DNA from: an uncultured Tidjanibacter sp.
GTDB lineage: Bacteria; Bacteroidota; Bacteroidia; Bacteroidales; Rikenellaceae
NCBI GenBank assembly: GCA_944326085.1
Contig: CALVCL010000002.1
Span: forward strand, 62,001-126,000
Length of the DNA stretch: 64,000 nt
Direction of reading: 5' to 3'
Part shown: piece after piece, positions 15,107 to 22,587 of the stretch
Position numbering within the stretch: position 1 is the stretch's first letter
How the letters are laid out: each line of letters begins with the position of its first letter
Notes under the pieces: model-generated
Database searches by the model: none
Told to the model about the DNA's origin: nothing
Seen by the model: only the letters and a program-made list of their open reading frames with translations
Made by a program: the position numbers and the translations under genes

Positions 15107-16057
15107 CTACTTCGGGAAAGTCTTGAAACCGTCACCGTAAGTATCCTGTGCACTTACTATAACCACAAATGCATCGGGGTCAATAGTCTTTATGCTATCC
15201 TGTACAGTCGTAATCTGACGTTTTGCGACTACGACAAATATCATCTCCTTGTCGTTACCGGTATACATACCTTTGGATTTGATGTACGTACCTCCGCGTT
15301 CCAAATCATTGAGGATATAATCTTTAAGTTCCTCCTGTTTTTCGGAGATAATAAAGAGGAGCTTGTCTTCCTCTACACCGCCAAGCACGAAATCAATAGC
15401 TTTCGACTGGGCGAATATGGCAATGAGTGCGTAAAGCGGCATTTGCCAGTCGCGGAGGATAATCATGGAGATGATAACTACCAATGATTCGACGATAAGC
15501 ACCGCGGTTCCAAACTTCATGTGCAGGAACTTGGACACAATCATCGAGATGATATCCGTCCCGCCTGAAGTTGCACCGAACTTCACAATCAGACCCACGC
15601 CAACGCCGATAACAACACCGCCGAAAATTGAAGGTATAAGTAGGTTATCCGAGAAATTGAGATACTCGGCAAGGAAACCAACACCGTTAGCCACTGCCGT
15701 ACTGTCTCCAACCAAAGCGGTCATTGCGTTGATGAAAACAGGCGAAATAAGGGCAGCAAATACCGTTTTAGCACCGAAATTTGTACCGAAGATAAGGAAA
15801 CCGATAATCATCAACGGAATATCCATCATAAGACCGAACGTACCGGTTGCGATGGAAGGTACCAGTTTATGCAACGCACATCCCAAGCCGTATACACCAC
15901 CAGGCACAATGTCATAGGGATTCGTAAACAACACAAAGCCTGCCGCCAGGACAAATGCCCCGAACAGCACTCCCAGCCACGAAAACCAGAATTGCTTCGA
16001 GCGCAATTCACGCATTAACGCACTAAAATTCATTCCCTTTAACGCACTAAAGCTCAT
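15107..16057 (-). CDS. YitT family membrane protein (DUF161/DUF2179)
   Basis: 316 residues with about five or six transmembrane segments between residues 25 and 215, then a soluble C-terminal DUF2179 domain (about 235-310) containing KSKGMYTGNDKEMIFVVV (as KGMYTGND and FVVVAK). The family is annotated in many bacteria with no firm function. The N-terminus is oddly duplicated: MSFSALKG is followed at once by MNFSALMR, encoded by two 19-base near-copies at 16015-16033 and 16039-16057, so two start codons eight codons apart are available. A TATCTTTG promoter lies at 16142-16149 and a leader hairpin at 16077-16097. Confidence 0.88.
   Translation of the reverse strand: MSFSALKGMNFSALMRELRSKQFWFSWLGVLFGAFVLAAGFVLFTNPYDIVPGGVYGLGCALHKLVPSIATGTFGLMMDIPLMIIGFLIFGTNFGAKTVFAALISPVFINAMTALVGDSTAVANGVGFLAEYLNFSDNLLIPSIFGGVVIGVGVGLIVKFGATSGGTDIISMIVSKFLHMKFGTAVLIVESLVVIISMIILRDWQMPLYALIAIFAQSKAIDFVLGGVEEDKLLFIISEKQEELKDYILNDLERGGTYIKSKGMYTGNDKEMIFVVVAKRQITTVQDSIKTIDPDAFVVIVSAQDTYGDGFKTFPK
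16015..16057 (-). repeat. duplicated start region of the yitT-like gene
   Basis: TTAACGCACTAAAATTCAT (16015-16033) and TTAACGCACTAAAGCTCAT (16039-16057) differ at two bases and are offset by 24 bases, exactly eight codons. Confidence 0.85.
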
Positions 16058-16076
16058 TATCTTAAATAGGTTAGAC

Positions 16077-16097
16077 CTCCGATATCATGCATCGGAG
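16077..16097 (-). other. leader hairpin of the yitT-miaB transcript
   Basis: CTCCGAT (16077-16083) pairs with ATCGGAG (16091-16097) around a seven-base loop, between the promoter and the start codon. No function evident. Confidence 0.5.
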
Positions 16098-16141
16098 AAA
16101 ATGATTAAAAATTCAAATAAACCCAATATATGTCGGGCATG

Positions 16142-16149
16142 CAAAGATA
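16142..16149 (-). promoter_or_regulatory. Bacteroidota -7 box for yitT-miaB
   Basis: TATCTTTG on the minus strand, about 85 bases before the first start codon. Confidence 0.7.
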
Positions 16150-16236
16150 ACGATAGTTTCTGTAGCGACAATCGCTACCGCCCGATTTGCAGAGGAAAAA
16201 ACCAACATATCCTGTCAAATATCCGGTAAATTTTGT

Positions 16237-16244
16237 TATATTTG
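16237..16244 (+). promoter_or_regulatory. Bacteroidota -7 box for the TonB-domain lipoprotein
   Basis: TATATTTG on the plus strand, about 100 bases before the ATG at 16346. Confidence 0.65.
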
Positions 16245-16345
16245 TTTATATAACCGGCAAAACAAGTCATATAGTAAAAAATAAAGCATCCTGCCCATAG
16301 CAGTTGATCACGGATGCATTTTATAACAGCATAACCTTACAAGCC

Positions 16346-16810
16346 ATGAAACGATTCCGTTCACTTCTTACCATCGCAGTATCCGCTACAATATTGGCTT
16401 CATGTTCCACTACTGCGAAGATGGGCAAAACAGCCCCCGACAGGCAAACGCATACAGATGACGAAACTGCTGTAACCGTTCCAGGCAAATCGTTCGAAAC
16501 CATGATTGTCGACACGGCTCCCATTCCACCGCAGGGCGATATGAATGGTTTCCGCAACTGGGTAACGGCAAATCTCAGCTATCCCAACGAAGCCTATCAG
16601 CTCAATATCACCGGCATTGTTGTGGTATCGTTCGTTGTCGACACAACCGGCAGCATACAGGACATCGAAGTTCTGCAAACCCCGCACGTAAGTCTTGCCG
16701 AGGAGGTATGCAGGGTAATCGGCAGTTCGGGCAAATGGCAGCCCGCTACCAAAGACGGACAGCCTGCCAACTTCATGTATGTATTTCCGGTAATTTTCCA
16801 AATTGACTGA
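16346..16810 (+). CDS. lipoprotein with a TonB C-terminal domain
   Basis: 154 residues from ATG 16346. Residues 1-20 (MKRFRSLLTIAVSATILASC) are a lipoprotein signal peptide with lipobox ILASC, so the start at 16304 given by the open frame is unlikely. A short polar linker leads to a TonB/TolA-like C-terminal domain (about 70-154) with NLSYPNEAYQLNITGIVVV and VCRVIGSSGKWQPA (pattern GxVxVxFxV...WxPA). TonB proteins normally hang from the inner membrane by an uncleaved helix; here the domain is on a lipid anchor, so energy coupling in the classical way is doubtful. It precedes plsY by ten bases. Confidence 0.85.
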   Translation: MKRFRSLLTIAVSATILASCSTTAKMGKTAPDRQTHTDDETAVTVPGKSFETMIVDTAPIPPQGDMNGFRNWVTANLSYPNEAYQLNITGIVVVSFVVDTTGSIQDIEVLQTPHVSLAEEVCRVIGSSGKWQPATKDGQPANFMYVFPVIFQID

Positions 16811-16820
16811 CACATACGTA

Positions 16821-17471
16821 ATGAACTATCTGATACCGCTGTTAGTTGCGGCAGCATATCTGCTAGGCTCTATCCCCAACGCCGTATGGATAGGACGTAA
16901 ATTCTACGGCATCGATGTACGCGAACACGGCAGCCATAATGCCGGCGCTACAAACACGCTGCGCGTGCTTGGACGCAAGGCAGGTTTCATTGTTTTCGTC
17001 CTTGACTTTTTCAAGGGCTTTCTGGCGGTTTCGCTGGCATATGCGGCCGGTTATGCCGCAGGCAGTCCGCAAATGTACAACATGAAGTTCGCGCTTTCCG
17101 CCGCTGCGGTAGTGGGACACATATTCCCGATATTCGCAGGATTCAAGGGAGGCAAAGGGGTTGCTACACTGGCTGGGGCCGTCATGGGTGTCTACCCTCC
17201 CGCCGTACTGCTGTGTCTAGTCACATTTCTCGCCGTGTTCCTGATATGGCACTATGTCTCGCTGGCCTCTATGACAGCAGGCATAGCGTTGCCAATATAT
17301 ACCGTATTCGTCTTCGGACAAACCTATATCCCGCTCATAATATTCTGCTGCGCCATATCTGTATTGCTGCTCATCACACACCGTAAGAACATAAATAGGC
17401 TGTTGAACGGCACAGAATCCAAGATTACATTCAGCAAGAAAACGAACGACAACACCAAGTCACAGCAATAA
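16821..17471 (+). CDS. plsY: glycerol-3-phosphate acyltransferase PlsY
   Basis: Transfers an acyl group from acyl phosphate to glycerol 3-phosphate in the inner membrane, the first step of phospholipid synthesis. 216 residues from ATG 16821 with five predicted membrane segments and the PlsY motifs: GSIPNAVWIG near residue 12, REHGSHNAGATNTLRVLG near 34, and HIFPIFAGFKGGKGVAT near 100. The TTG at 16803 would extend into the stop of the upstream gene and is not used. The C-terminal tail is polar and ends KTNDNTKSQQ. It is in one run with the TonB-domain lipoprotein. Confidence 0.95.
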   Translation: MNYLIPLLVAAAYLLGSIPNAVWIGRKFYGIDVREHGSHNAGATNTLRVLGRKAGFIVFVLDFFKGFLAVSLAYAAGYAAGSPQMYNMKFALSAAAVVGHIFPIFAGFKGGKGVATLAGAVMGVYPPAVLLCLVTFLAVFLIWHYVSLASMTAGIALPIYTVFVFGQTYIPLIIFCCAISVLLLITHRKNINRLLNGTESKITFSKKTNDNTKSQQ

Positions 17472-17544
17472 ATTACAGTCTGTAAATAGCCATTTCACAT
17501 GTTTGCCGAACGGTAGGCCTGTTTTGCGTCTATGCTTTTTCTTG

Positions 17545-17552
17545 TATCTTTG
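17545..17552 (+). promoter_or_regulatory. Bacteroidota promoter for the acyl-CoA ligase
   Basis: TATCTTTG with a TTTTG at 17522-17526 about 18 bases upstream, matching the -33/-7 spacing of Bacteroidota promoters. Confidence 0.72.
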
Positions 17553-17579
17553 CCGACTGAATATTAAAACATCACGCAA

Positions 17580-19238
17580 ATGATGCAGGAAAATCTCATT
17601 AAACTTTACGAAAACAGTTTCCGTGACAACGGCGAGCTTCCGGCTCTGACCGACTATTTCAAGGGGGAGACATTTTCGTACCACGACATGGCCAGGGAGA
17701 TAGCCAAGCTGCACCTTCTATTTCAGGAATGCGGGATATCCAAAGGTGACAAGATAGCCCTCATAGGCCGAAACAACCCACGCTGGGTAATCACATATAT
17801 AGCCACAATCACTTACGGCGCTGTTATCGTTCCTATACTGCAGGACTTTCCAGCCAACGATGTCAACCACATAATCAAGCATTCCGACTCACGGTTATTG
17901 TTTCTGGGCGACAACTTTTGGGACATCATACATGAAGACGAACAGCCTGCCATAATGGCAGCCTTTTCTCTCACGGATTTTCACTGCATGTACGAGCAGG
18001 AAGGGCATAGCATAACAGACTACATGACCGACATCGAACGCCATTTCAATGAGCGTTATCCACAGGGATTCAAAGGTGACAACATCCAATATGCCGACAT
18101 ACCGAACGGTGAGTTGTGCCTTTTGAATTACACATCGGGAACGACAGGCTTCAGCAAGGGAGTAATGCTCTCGGTAAACAACCTTACTGGCAACGTAGTG
18201 TTTGTCATGAAACACAAGATACACGCACGCGGCAGTCGAGTGCTGTCGTTTTTGCCTTTGGCACACGCCTATGGCTGCGCCATCGACATGCTGGCACCGC
18301 TTGCAGTCGGCGCCCATATAACCCTTCTGGGGCGCATGCCAGCTCCGAAAATACTGGTTGAGGCCATGGCCAACGTCAAACCGAATGTAGTTGTGACCGT
18401 ACCTCTGCTTGTCGAAAAGATAGTACGCAAGCAAGTATTTCCGAAACTCAGCAACGGAGTTGCAAAATTCGCCGTCAAGATACCCGGAGTCAACACCAAA
18501 ATATACGCCGACATACGCGAGAAACTCATCAACGTTTTCGGCGGAGCCATGAGCCATGTCATCATTGGCGGAGCACCTCTCAACTCTGAGGTTGAGGACT
18601 TCCTCGTTAAAATAAAGTTCCCGTTCTGCGTAGGCTACGGCATGACCGAATGCGCTCCACTTATCAGCTATACGGACTATTGGGAATTCATTCCACGTTC
18701 GTGCGGCAAGGTGCTTGCACCAATCATGGAAATCAAAATCGACTCGCCCGACCCGTATAACATTCCTGGAGAAATCCTCACTCGCGGCGAGAACGTCATG
18801 ATGGGTTACTACAAGAACGAGACGGCTACACAGGCTGTATTGGAACCCGATGGCTGGCTCCACACTGGCGACATGGCTACGACAGACGACATCGGCACTC
18901 TATTTATTCGTGGACGCTGCAAATCGATGCTTCTCGGTTCCAACGGGCAGAATATCTACCCTGAAGAGATTGAAGCCCGTCTAAATAACATGAGATGTGT
19001 CATGGAAAGCCTCATTGTCGACCGAAACGGCAAGCTGGTAGCACTTGTTGTCCCCGACTATGAACAGGCAGACAGCGAGCAGATAAACCATGCCAATCTC
19101 CAAGAAATAATGAACGATAACCTCAAGGAACTCAACGCGCAAGTTGCGGCATACGAACGTGTTGCCGAAATAGTTCTCTATCCGACAGAATTTGAGAAAA
19201 CTGCCAAACGCAGCATAAAACGCTACCTATACCAATAA
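17580..19238 (+). CDS. AMP-dependent acyl-CoA synthetase (long-chain fatty acid-CoA ligase type)
   Basis: 552 residues. The adenylate-forming motif LLNYTSGTTGFSKGVMLS lies near residue 180, GYGMTECAPLISY near 350, and the hinge TGDMATTDDIGTLFIRGRCK near 430. The final GENVMMGYY and KTAKRSIKRYL supply the late adenylation and thioester residues. It activates a carboxylic acid, most likely a fatty acid, as acyl-AMP and then acyl-CoA. The family is short for a FadD and resembles the Bacteroidota long-chain type. A promoter directly upstream and a terminator (19254-19288) make it a single-gene unit. Confidence 0.9.
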   Translation: MMQENLIKLYENSFRDNGELPALTDYFKGETFSYHDMAREIAKLHLLFQECGISKGDKIALIGRNNPRWVITYIATITYGAVIVPILQDFPANDVNHIIKHSDSRLLFLGDNFWDIIHEDEQPAIMAAFSLTDFHCMYEQEGHSITDYMTDIERHFNERYPQGFKGDNIQYADIPNGELCLLNYTSGTTGFSKGVMLSVNNLTGNVVFVMKHKIHARGSRVLSFLPLAHAYGCAIDMLAPLAVGAHITLLGRMPAPKILVEAMANVKPNVVVTVPLLVEKIVRKQVFPKLSNGVAKFAVKIPGVNTKIYADIREKLINVFGGAMSHVIIGGAPLNSEVEDFLVKIKFPFCVGYGMTECAPLISYTDYWEFIPRSCGKVLAPIMEIKIDSPDPYNIPGEILTRGENVMMGYYKNETATQAVLEPDGWLHTGDMATTDDIGTLFIRGRCKSMLLGSNGQNIYPEEIEARLNNMRCVMESLIVDRNGKLVALVVPDYEQADSEQINHANLQEIMNDNLKELNAQVAAYERVAEIVLYPTEFEKTAKRSIKRYLYQ

Positions 19239-19253
19239 TACAGGCAGGTATAC

Positions 19254-19291
19254 AAAAACCGGCATCACATGAAAGTGATGCCGGTTTTGTT
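19254..19291. terminator. bidirectional terminator between the acyl-CoA ligase and the RsmI-like gene
   Basis: AAAACCGGCATCAC (19255-19268) pairs with GTGATGCCGGTTTT (19275-19288), six-base loop, A/T flanks on both sides. Confidence 0.9.
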
Positions 19292-19295
19292 TCAA

Positions 19296-20018
19296 CTACC
19301 GTCCTATTATGAATATTGCTGGACGCTTGTTTATGTCAGGTAATCGCCGCATGCGCCATTCAGCGACGGAAAGTGTAAGTATAAACTCATCCAGTGCAGT
19401 TATGTCTACCGCCACGGTAAGTCTTGTAGCCGGCGACAGCACATTAAGCATCTCCTCCATCAGTTTCACGTTGCGGTACGGGGCTTCAATGAAAATCTGC
19501 GACTGCCCTTCCGACAGTGCCCTTCGTTCCAGACTGCGCAGTGCGGCAGCCCTCTGGGGAGGCTTTACTGGCAAATAGCCGTTAAATGCAAACGACTGCC
19601 CGTTTTGTCCGGAAGCCATCAGTGCGAGCAGTATCGACGACGGGCCCACGAGAGGTATCACTGCTACGCCCTTTGCATGACACAGTGCGGCCACCTCGGC
19701 ACCCGGGTCGGCCACACCGGGGACACCGGCTTCCGAGATGAAGCCTGCATTTCGGCCTTCGAGCAGCGGGGCAACAATTGCGGCCAGTTCTTCCGGACGC
19801 GTGTGTTCGTTGCACTCGGCGAACGAGAGTTCGCTCACCGGACGACCCATTCCGATACGGCTCAGGAAACGACGTGCCGTCCTGACATTCTCCACAATGA
19901 AGTAGTCAATTCCGCGCATTATTTCGATGTTGTACGTCGGCAGCACGTGACCTGCCTCGCCCTCGCCTATGGGGCACGGTATCATGTAAAGTTTGCCTGC
20001 AGATGCCATATTCTTCAA
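19296..20018 (-). CDS. SAM-dependent methyltransferase, tetrapyrrole-methylase fold (RsmI-like)
   Basis: 240 residues with the RsmI/cobalamin-methylase motifs: LYMIPCPIGEG near residue 11, VENVRTARRFL near 40, GFISEAGVPGVADPG near 90 (the GxxSxAGxPxxSDPG block) and VPLVGPSS near 118. The canonical family methylates C1402 of 16S rRNA. This protein lacks the usual LGNLEDI opening of true RsmI and belongs to the shorter Bacteroidota variant, so substrate assignment is open. It follows murF-alr by eight bases, an operon-like spacing. The start could also be the fourth codon (MASAGK). Confidence 0.88.
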   Translation of the reverse strand: MKNMASAGKLYMIPCPIGEGEAGHVLPTYNIEIMRGIDYFIVENVRTARRFLSRIGMGRPVSELSFAECNEHTRPEELAAIVAPLLEGRNAGFISEAGVPGVADPGAEVAALCHAKGVAVIPLVGPSSILLALMASGQNGQSFAFNGYLPVKPPQRAAALRSLERRALSEGQSQIFIEAPYRNVKLMEEMLNVLSPATRLTVAVDITALDEFILTLSVAEWRMRRLPDINKRPAIFIIGR

Positions 20019-20026
20019 ACGACGGG

Positions 20027-22408
20027 TTATTCCTTGAGGTATATTCTCTTGACGCGCTCCGATACGGAGGTCATTATTTCATACGGTATTGTTCCGAGCA
20101 CTGCGGCCATATCCGATACGGTATGTCCGGGGACATCGCCGAATACGGTCACTTCGTCGCCTTCGGAGACGTTCAGTCCCGTCACATCCACCATGCAGCT
20201 GTCCATGCAGATACGTCCCACGATAGGAGCCGGACGTCCTCCCACGAGCACGCTCCATGCGCCGCATCCGAGCCTTCTGTCGAGGCCGTCGGCATATCCC
20301 ACCGGTATTGTCGCCAATGTCGAGGTACGTGCCAGACGTCCGCTGCGGCCGTAGCCCACCGTTTCGGTCGAAGCAAGTTCCTTGACCTGCACGATGCGTG
20401 TGCGCAGCCTGCTCACTGGACGCAATACGCCTCCCTGCGTACAACTTACGCCGTAAAGTCCTATTCCAAGACGGCACATATCGAAACGCGCTTCAGGAAA
20501 ACGTTCCATGCCTGCCGTGTTGAGGATGTGTCGCAGCGGCATGTATCCAAGGCCCTTACCGAGTGCATTCACGGCACGTGTGAAGTAGTCTATCTGCGAA
20601 CGCGTGAAGTCGTCCTCTTCGGGCATGTCGGCCGTTGCGAGGTGCGAGAATACCGAACGGGCCACAACGGCACCCGATTCGCGTTTCAGCACGGCACACA
20701 GTTCGGGGATATCCTCCAGACGGAAGCCGAGACGGTGCATGCCTGTATCAATCTTGATGTGTATCGGCCACGATGTTTCGCCCGCATCGCGTACCGCCGC
20801 CACGAATTCGCGCAGCGAGCGGAAGTTGTATATTTCGGGTTCCAGACGGTTTGCCACCATGAGGGCGAAGCTGTCGGCGTCGGCGTTGAGCACCACAACG
20901 GGCATTGCTATGCCCTTTTCGCGGAGTGTCACGCCCTCGTCGGCGAACGCCACGGCGAGGTAATCGACGCCCTGTTTGTCGAGCATGTCGGCCACCTCGA
21001 AGTTGCCGTTACCGTAGCACGAAGCCTTCACCATTGCCATCATCTTGACGCCGCTTCCCACCAGCGACCTGTAATGGTCGAGGTTGTGCCTCATTGCGTC
21101 GAGGTCCACCTCCAGCACGGTGGTATGGCTGCGACGGTCGAGCATGTGCTGTATGCGGATGATGCCCGTATCGGCATTACCGCGCAGGAGTATTGCCTTT
21201 CCGGCTATGTCGTCCTGCGAGATGTGTCGCAGGAAGTCCTCCGCTGCCGGGAAGAAGCGGCTGCCGCTTCCGAAAGCGTCGCGGCATGCCGACAGATGCT
21301 CGCCGATACCCACGAAATGGGTTATGCCAGCATTGCGCACCATTGCGCCCACCTTGCCGTAGAGTTCCCAGTCGGGCATGCGGCTGAAGGGTATGTCGGC
21401 CATTATGAGCATTGTTTCGCGTGTTCCGGCCACTCCGTGAAGATAGTCGAGTGCCATCGGCAGCGCGTTGACATCGGTATTGTTCATGTCGATGACCACT
21501 ACCGAACCCGCAATGCCCTCCCTGATGCCGAGCCTTACGGCCACGGGGCTAAGTCCGCGCAGTTCGGGGAGTATTCCTGCCACCTGTATTCCCATCACGT
21601 CGTAGAATGCCGCCACGAGCGACTTGTTGCGGCGTGTCACCTCGTCGGTTTCGTCCATGAGCTGTTCGGCGAACGGTTTTGCGTCGATGAGTTCCGCATC
21701 GGGAGCCTTTGCACGCAGTGTTTCGTCGACCAGTGCGTCGCCGCTGCTGAATATCACCTTGCGGCAAGAGGCGAACAGGAGTGCCTTTTCGCGTATCTTC
21801 TGCTTGTCGGACTGGAAGTTTTCGCCGTGTTCCGGACCGAGACATGTGAATATGCCCACATCGGGACGTATCATTGCGGCCAGACGTTCCATTTCGCCCG
21901 GACGCGATATTCCCGCCTCAATGAGTGCCACGTCTTCGCTGCCTGTCATCATGAGTATCGACAGGGGCACTCCGAGCTGCGAATTGTAGCTGCGCGGGCT
22001 GCGGAACACGTTCAATCCGGCCGGTGCGGTCTGGACTATCCACTCTTTCACGGTTGTTTTTCCGCTCGAGCCTGTTATGCCCACCACAGTGCCGCGGAAC
22101 GATTTGCGGTAATCGGCCGCGATGGCCTGCAACCCGTTCAGCGACTTCTCGACACGCACGAAACCTGCTCCGGGATAAGCCGTTTCATCCACGTCGGCCT
22201 CCACCATAAAGCCGCGCACACCGCGACGGTAGAGGTCCGCTATATATTCATGGCCGTCGTGATTGCGGCCACGTATGGCAACGAACATCGCGGCATCGTC
22301 CTTGCCGACGCTACGACGGCTGTCAGCCGTTACGCTGCGTACCACAACATCCTCGCCGCGCAACGTGCCGCCGCAAATGGCGGCTACTTCATTCAATGAA
22401 TACTCCAT
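20027..22408 (-). CDS. murF-alr: bifunctional UDP-MurNAc-tripeptide D-Ala-D-Ala ligase and alanine racemase
   Basis: 793 residues from ATG 22408. Residues about 1-420 are MurF, with the ATP loop GITGSSGKTTVKEW near 104 and EAGISRPGEM near 165. Residues about 430-793 are alanine racemase: the PLP lysine lies in MMAMVKASCYGNGNF near 470, and catalytic residues in GYGRSGRLARTST and VGYADGLDRRLG near 690. The fusion supplies D-alanine next to the enzyme that uses D-Ala-D-Ala; it is a known Bacteroidota arrangement. It lies in the cytosol and peptidoglycan pathway. The MCDIQEKTQ extension at 22438 is not needed for either domain. Confidence 0.95.
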   Translation of the reverse strand: MEYSLNEVAAICGGTLRGEDVVVRSVTADSRRSVGKDDAAMFVAIRGRNHDGHEYIADLYRRGVRGFMVEADVDETAYPGAGFVRVEKSLNGLQAIAADYRKSFRGTVVGITGSSGKTTVKEWIVQTAPAGLNVFRSPRSYNSQLGVPLSILMMTGSEDVALIEAGISRPGEMERLAAMIRPDVGIFTCLGPEHGENFQSDKQKIREKALLFASCRKVIFSSGDALVDETLRAKAPDAELIDAKPFAEQLMDETDEVTRRNKSLVAAFYDVMGIQVAGILPELRGLSPVAVRLGIREGIAGSVVVIDMNNTDVNALPMALDYLHGVAGTRETMLIMADIPFSRMPDWELYGKVGAMVRNAGITHFVGIGEHLSACRDAFGSGSRFFPAAEDFLRHISQDDIAGKAILLRGNADTGIIRIQHMLDRRSHTTVLEVDLDAMRHNLDHYRSLVGSGVKMMAMVKASCYGNGNFEVADMLDKQGVDYLAVAFADEGVTLREKGIAMPVVVLNADADSFALMVANRLEPEIYNFRSLREFVAAVRDAGETSWPIHIKIDTGMHRLGFRLEDIPELCAVLKRESGAVVARSVFSHLATADMPEEDDFTRSQIDYFTRAVNALGKGLGYMPLRHILNTAGMERFPEARFDMCRLGIGLYGVSCTQGGVLRPVSRLRTRIVQVKELASTETVGYGRSGRLARTSTLATIPVGYADGLDRRLGCGAWSVLVGGRPAPIVGRICMDSCMVDVTGLNVSEGDEVTVFGDVPGHTVSDMAAVLGTIPYEIMTSVSERVKRIYLKE

Positions 22409-22532
22409 ATATTGTGTTTTCTCTTGAATATCACACACATGCGCCTTATTTTCGCAAAGCGCAACCGCTAAAATAGCACTTTTTACAGCGCATTATCATA
22501 CCCGTTGCAAGATTTTCGGGCGAAGGCACAAA

Positions 22533-22565
22533 CAAAAGCACCGCATCCTACGGATGCGGTGCTTC
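22533..22565 (-). terminator. intrinsic terminator after mutS2
   Basis: AAGCACCGCATCC pairs with GGATGCGGTGCTT around a three-base centre, followed on the minus strand by TTTGTTTG. Confidence 0.88.
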
Positions 22566-22587
22566 AGCAATCGTTTCCCATGCGGTG

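Noticed and set aside
20003..22399. A 798-codon open frame on the plus strand
   Set aside because: It is antisense to the intact murF-alr gene and is rich in His, Cys and Tyr as expected from reading a GC-rich gene backwards.
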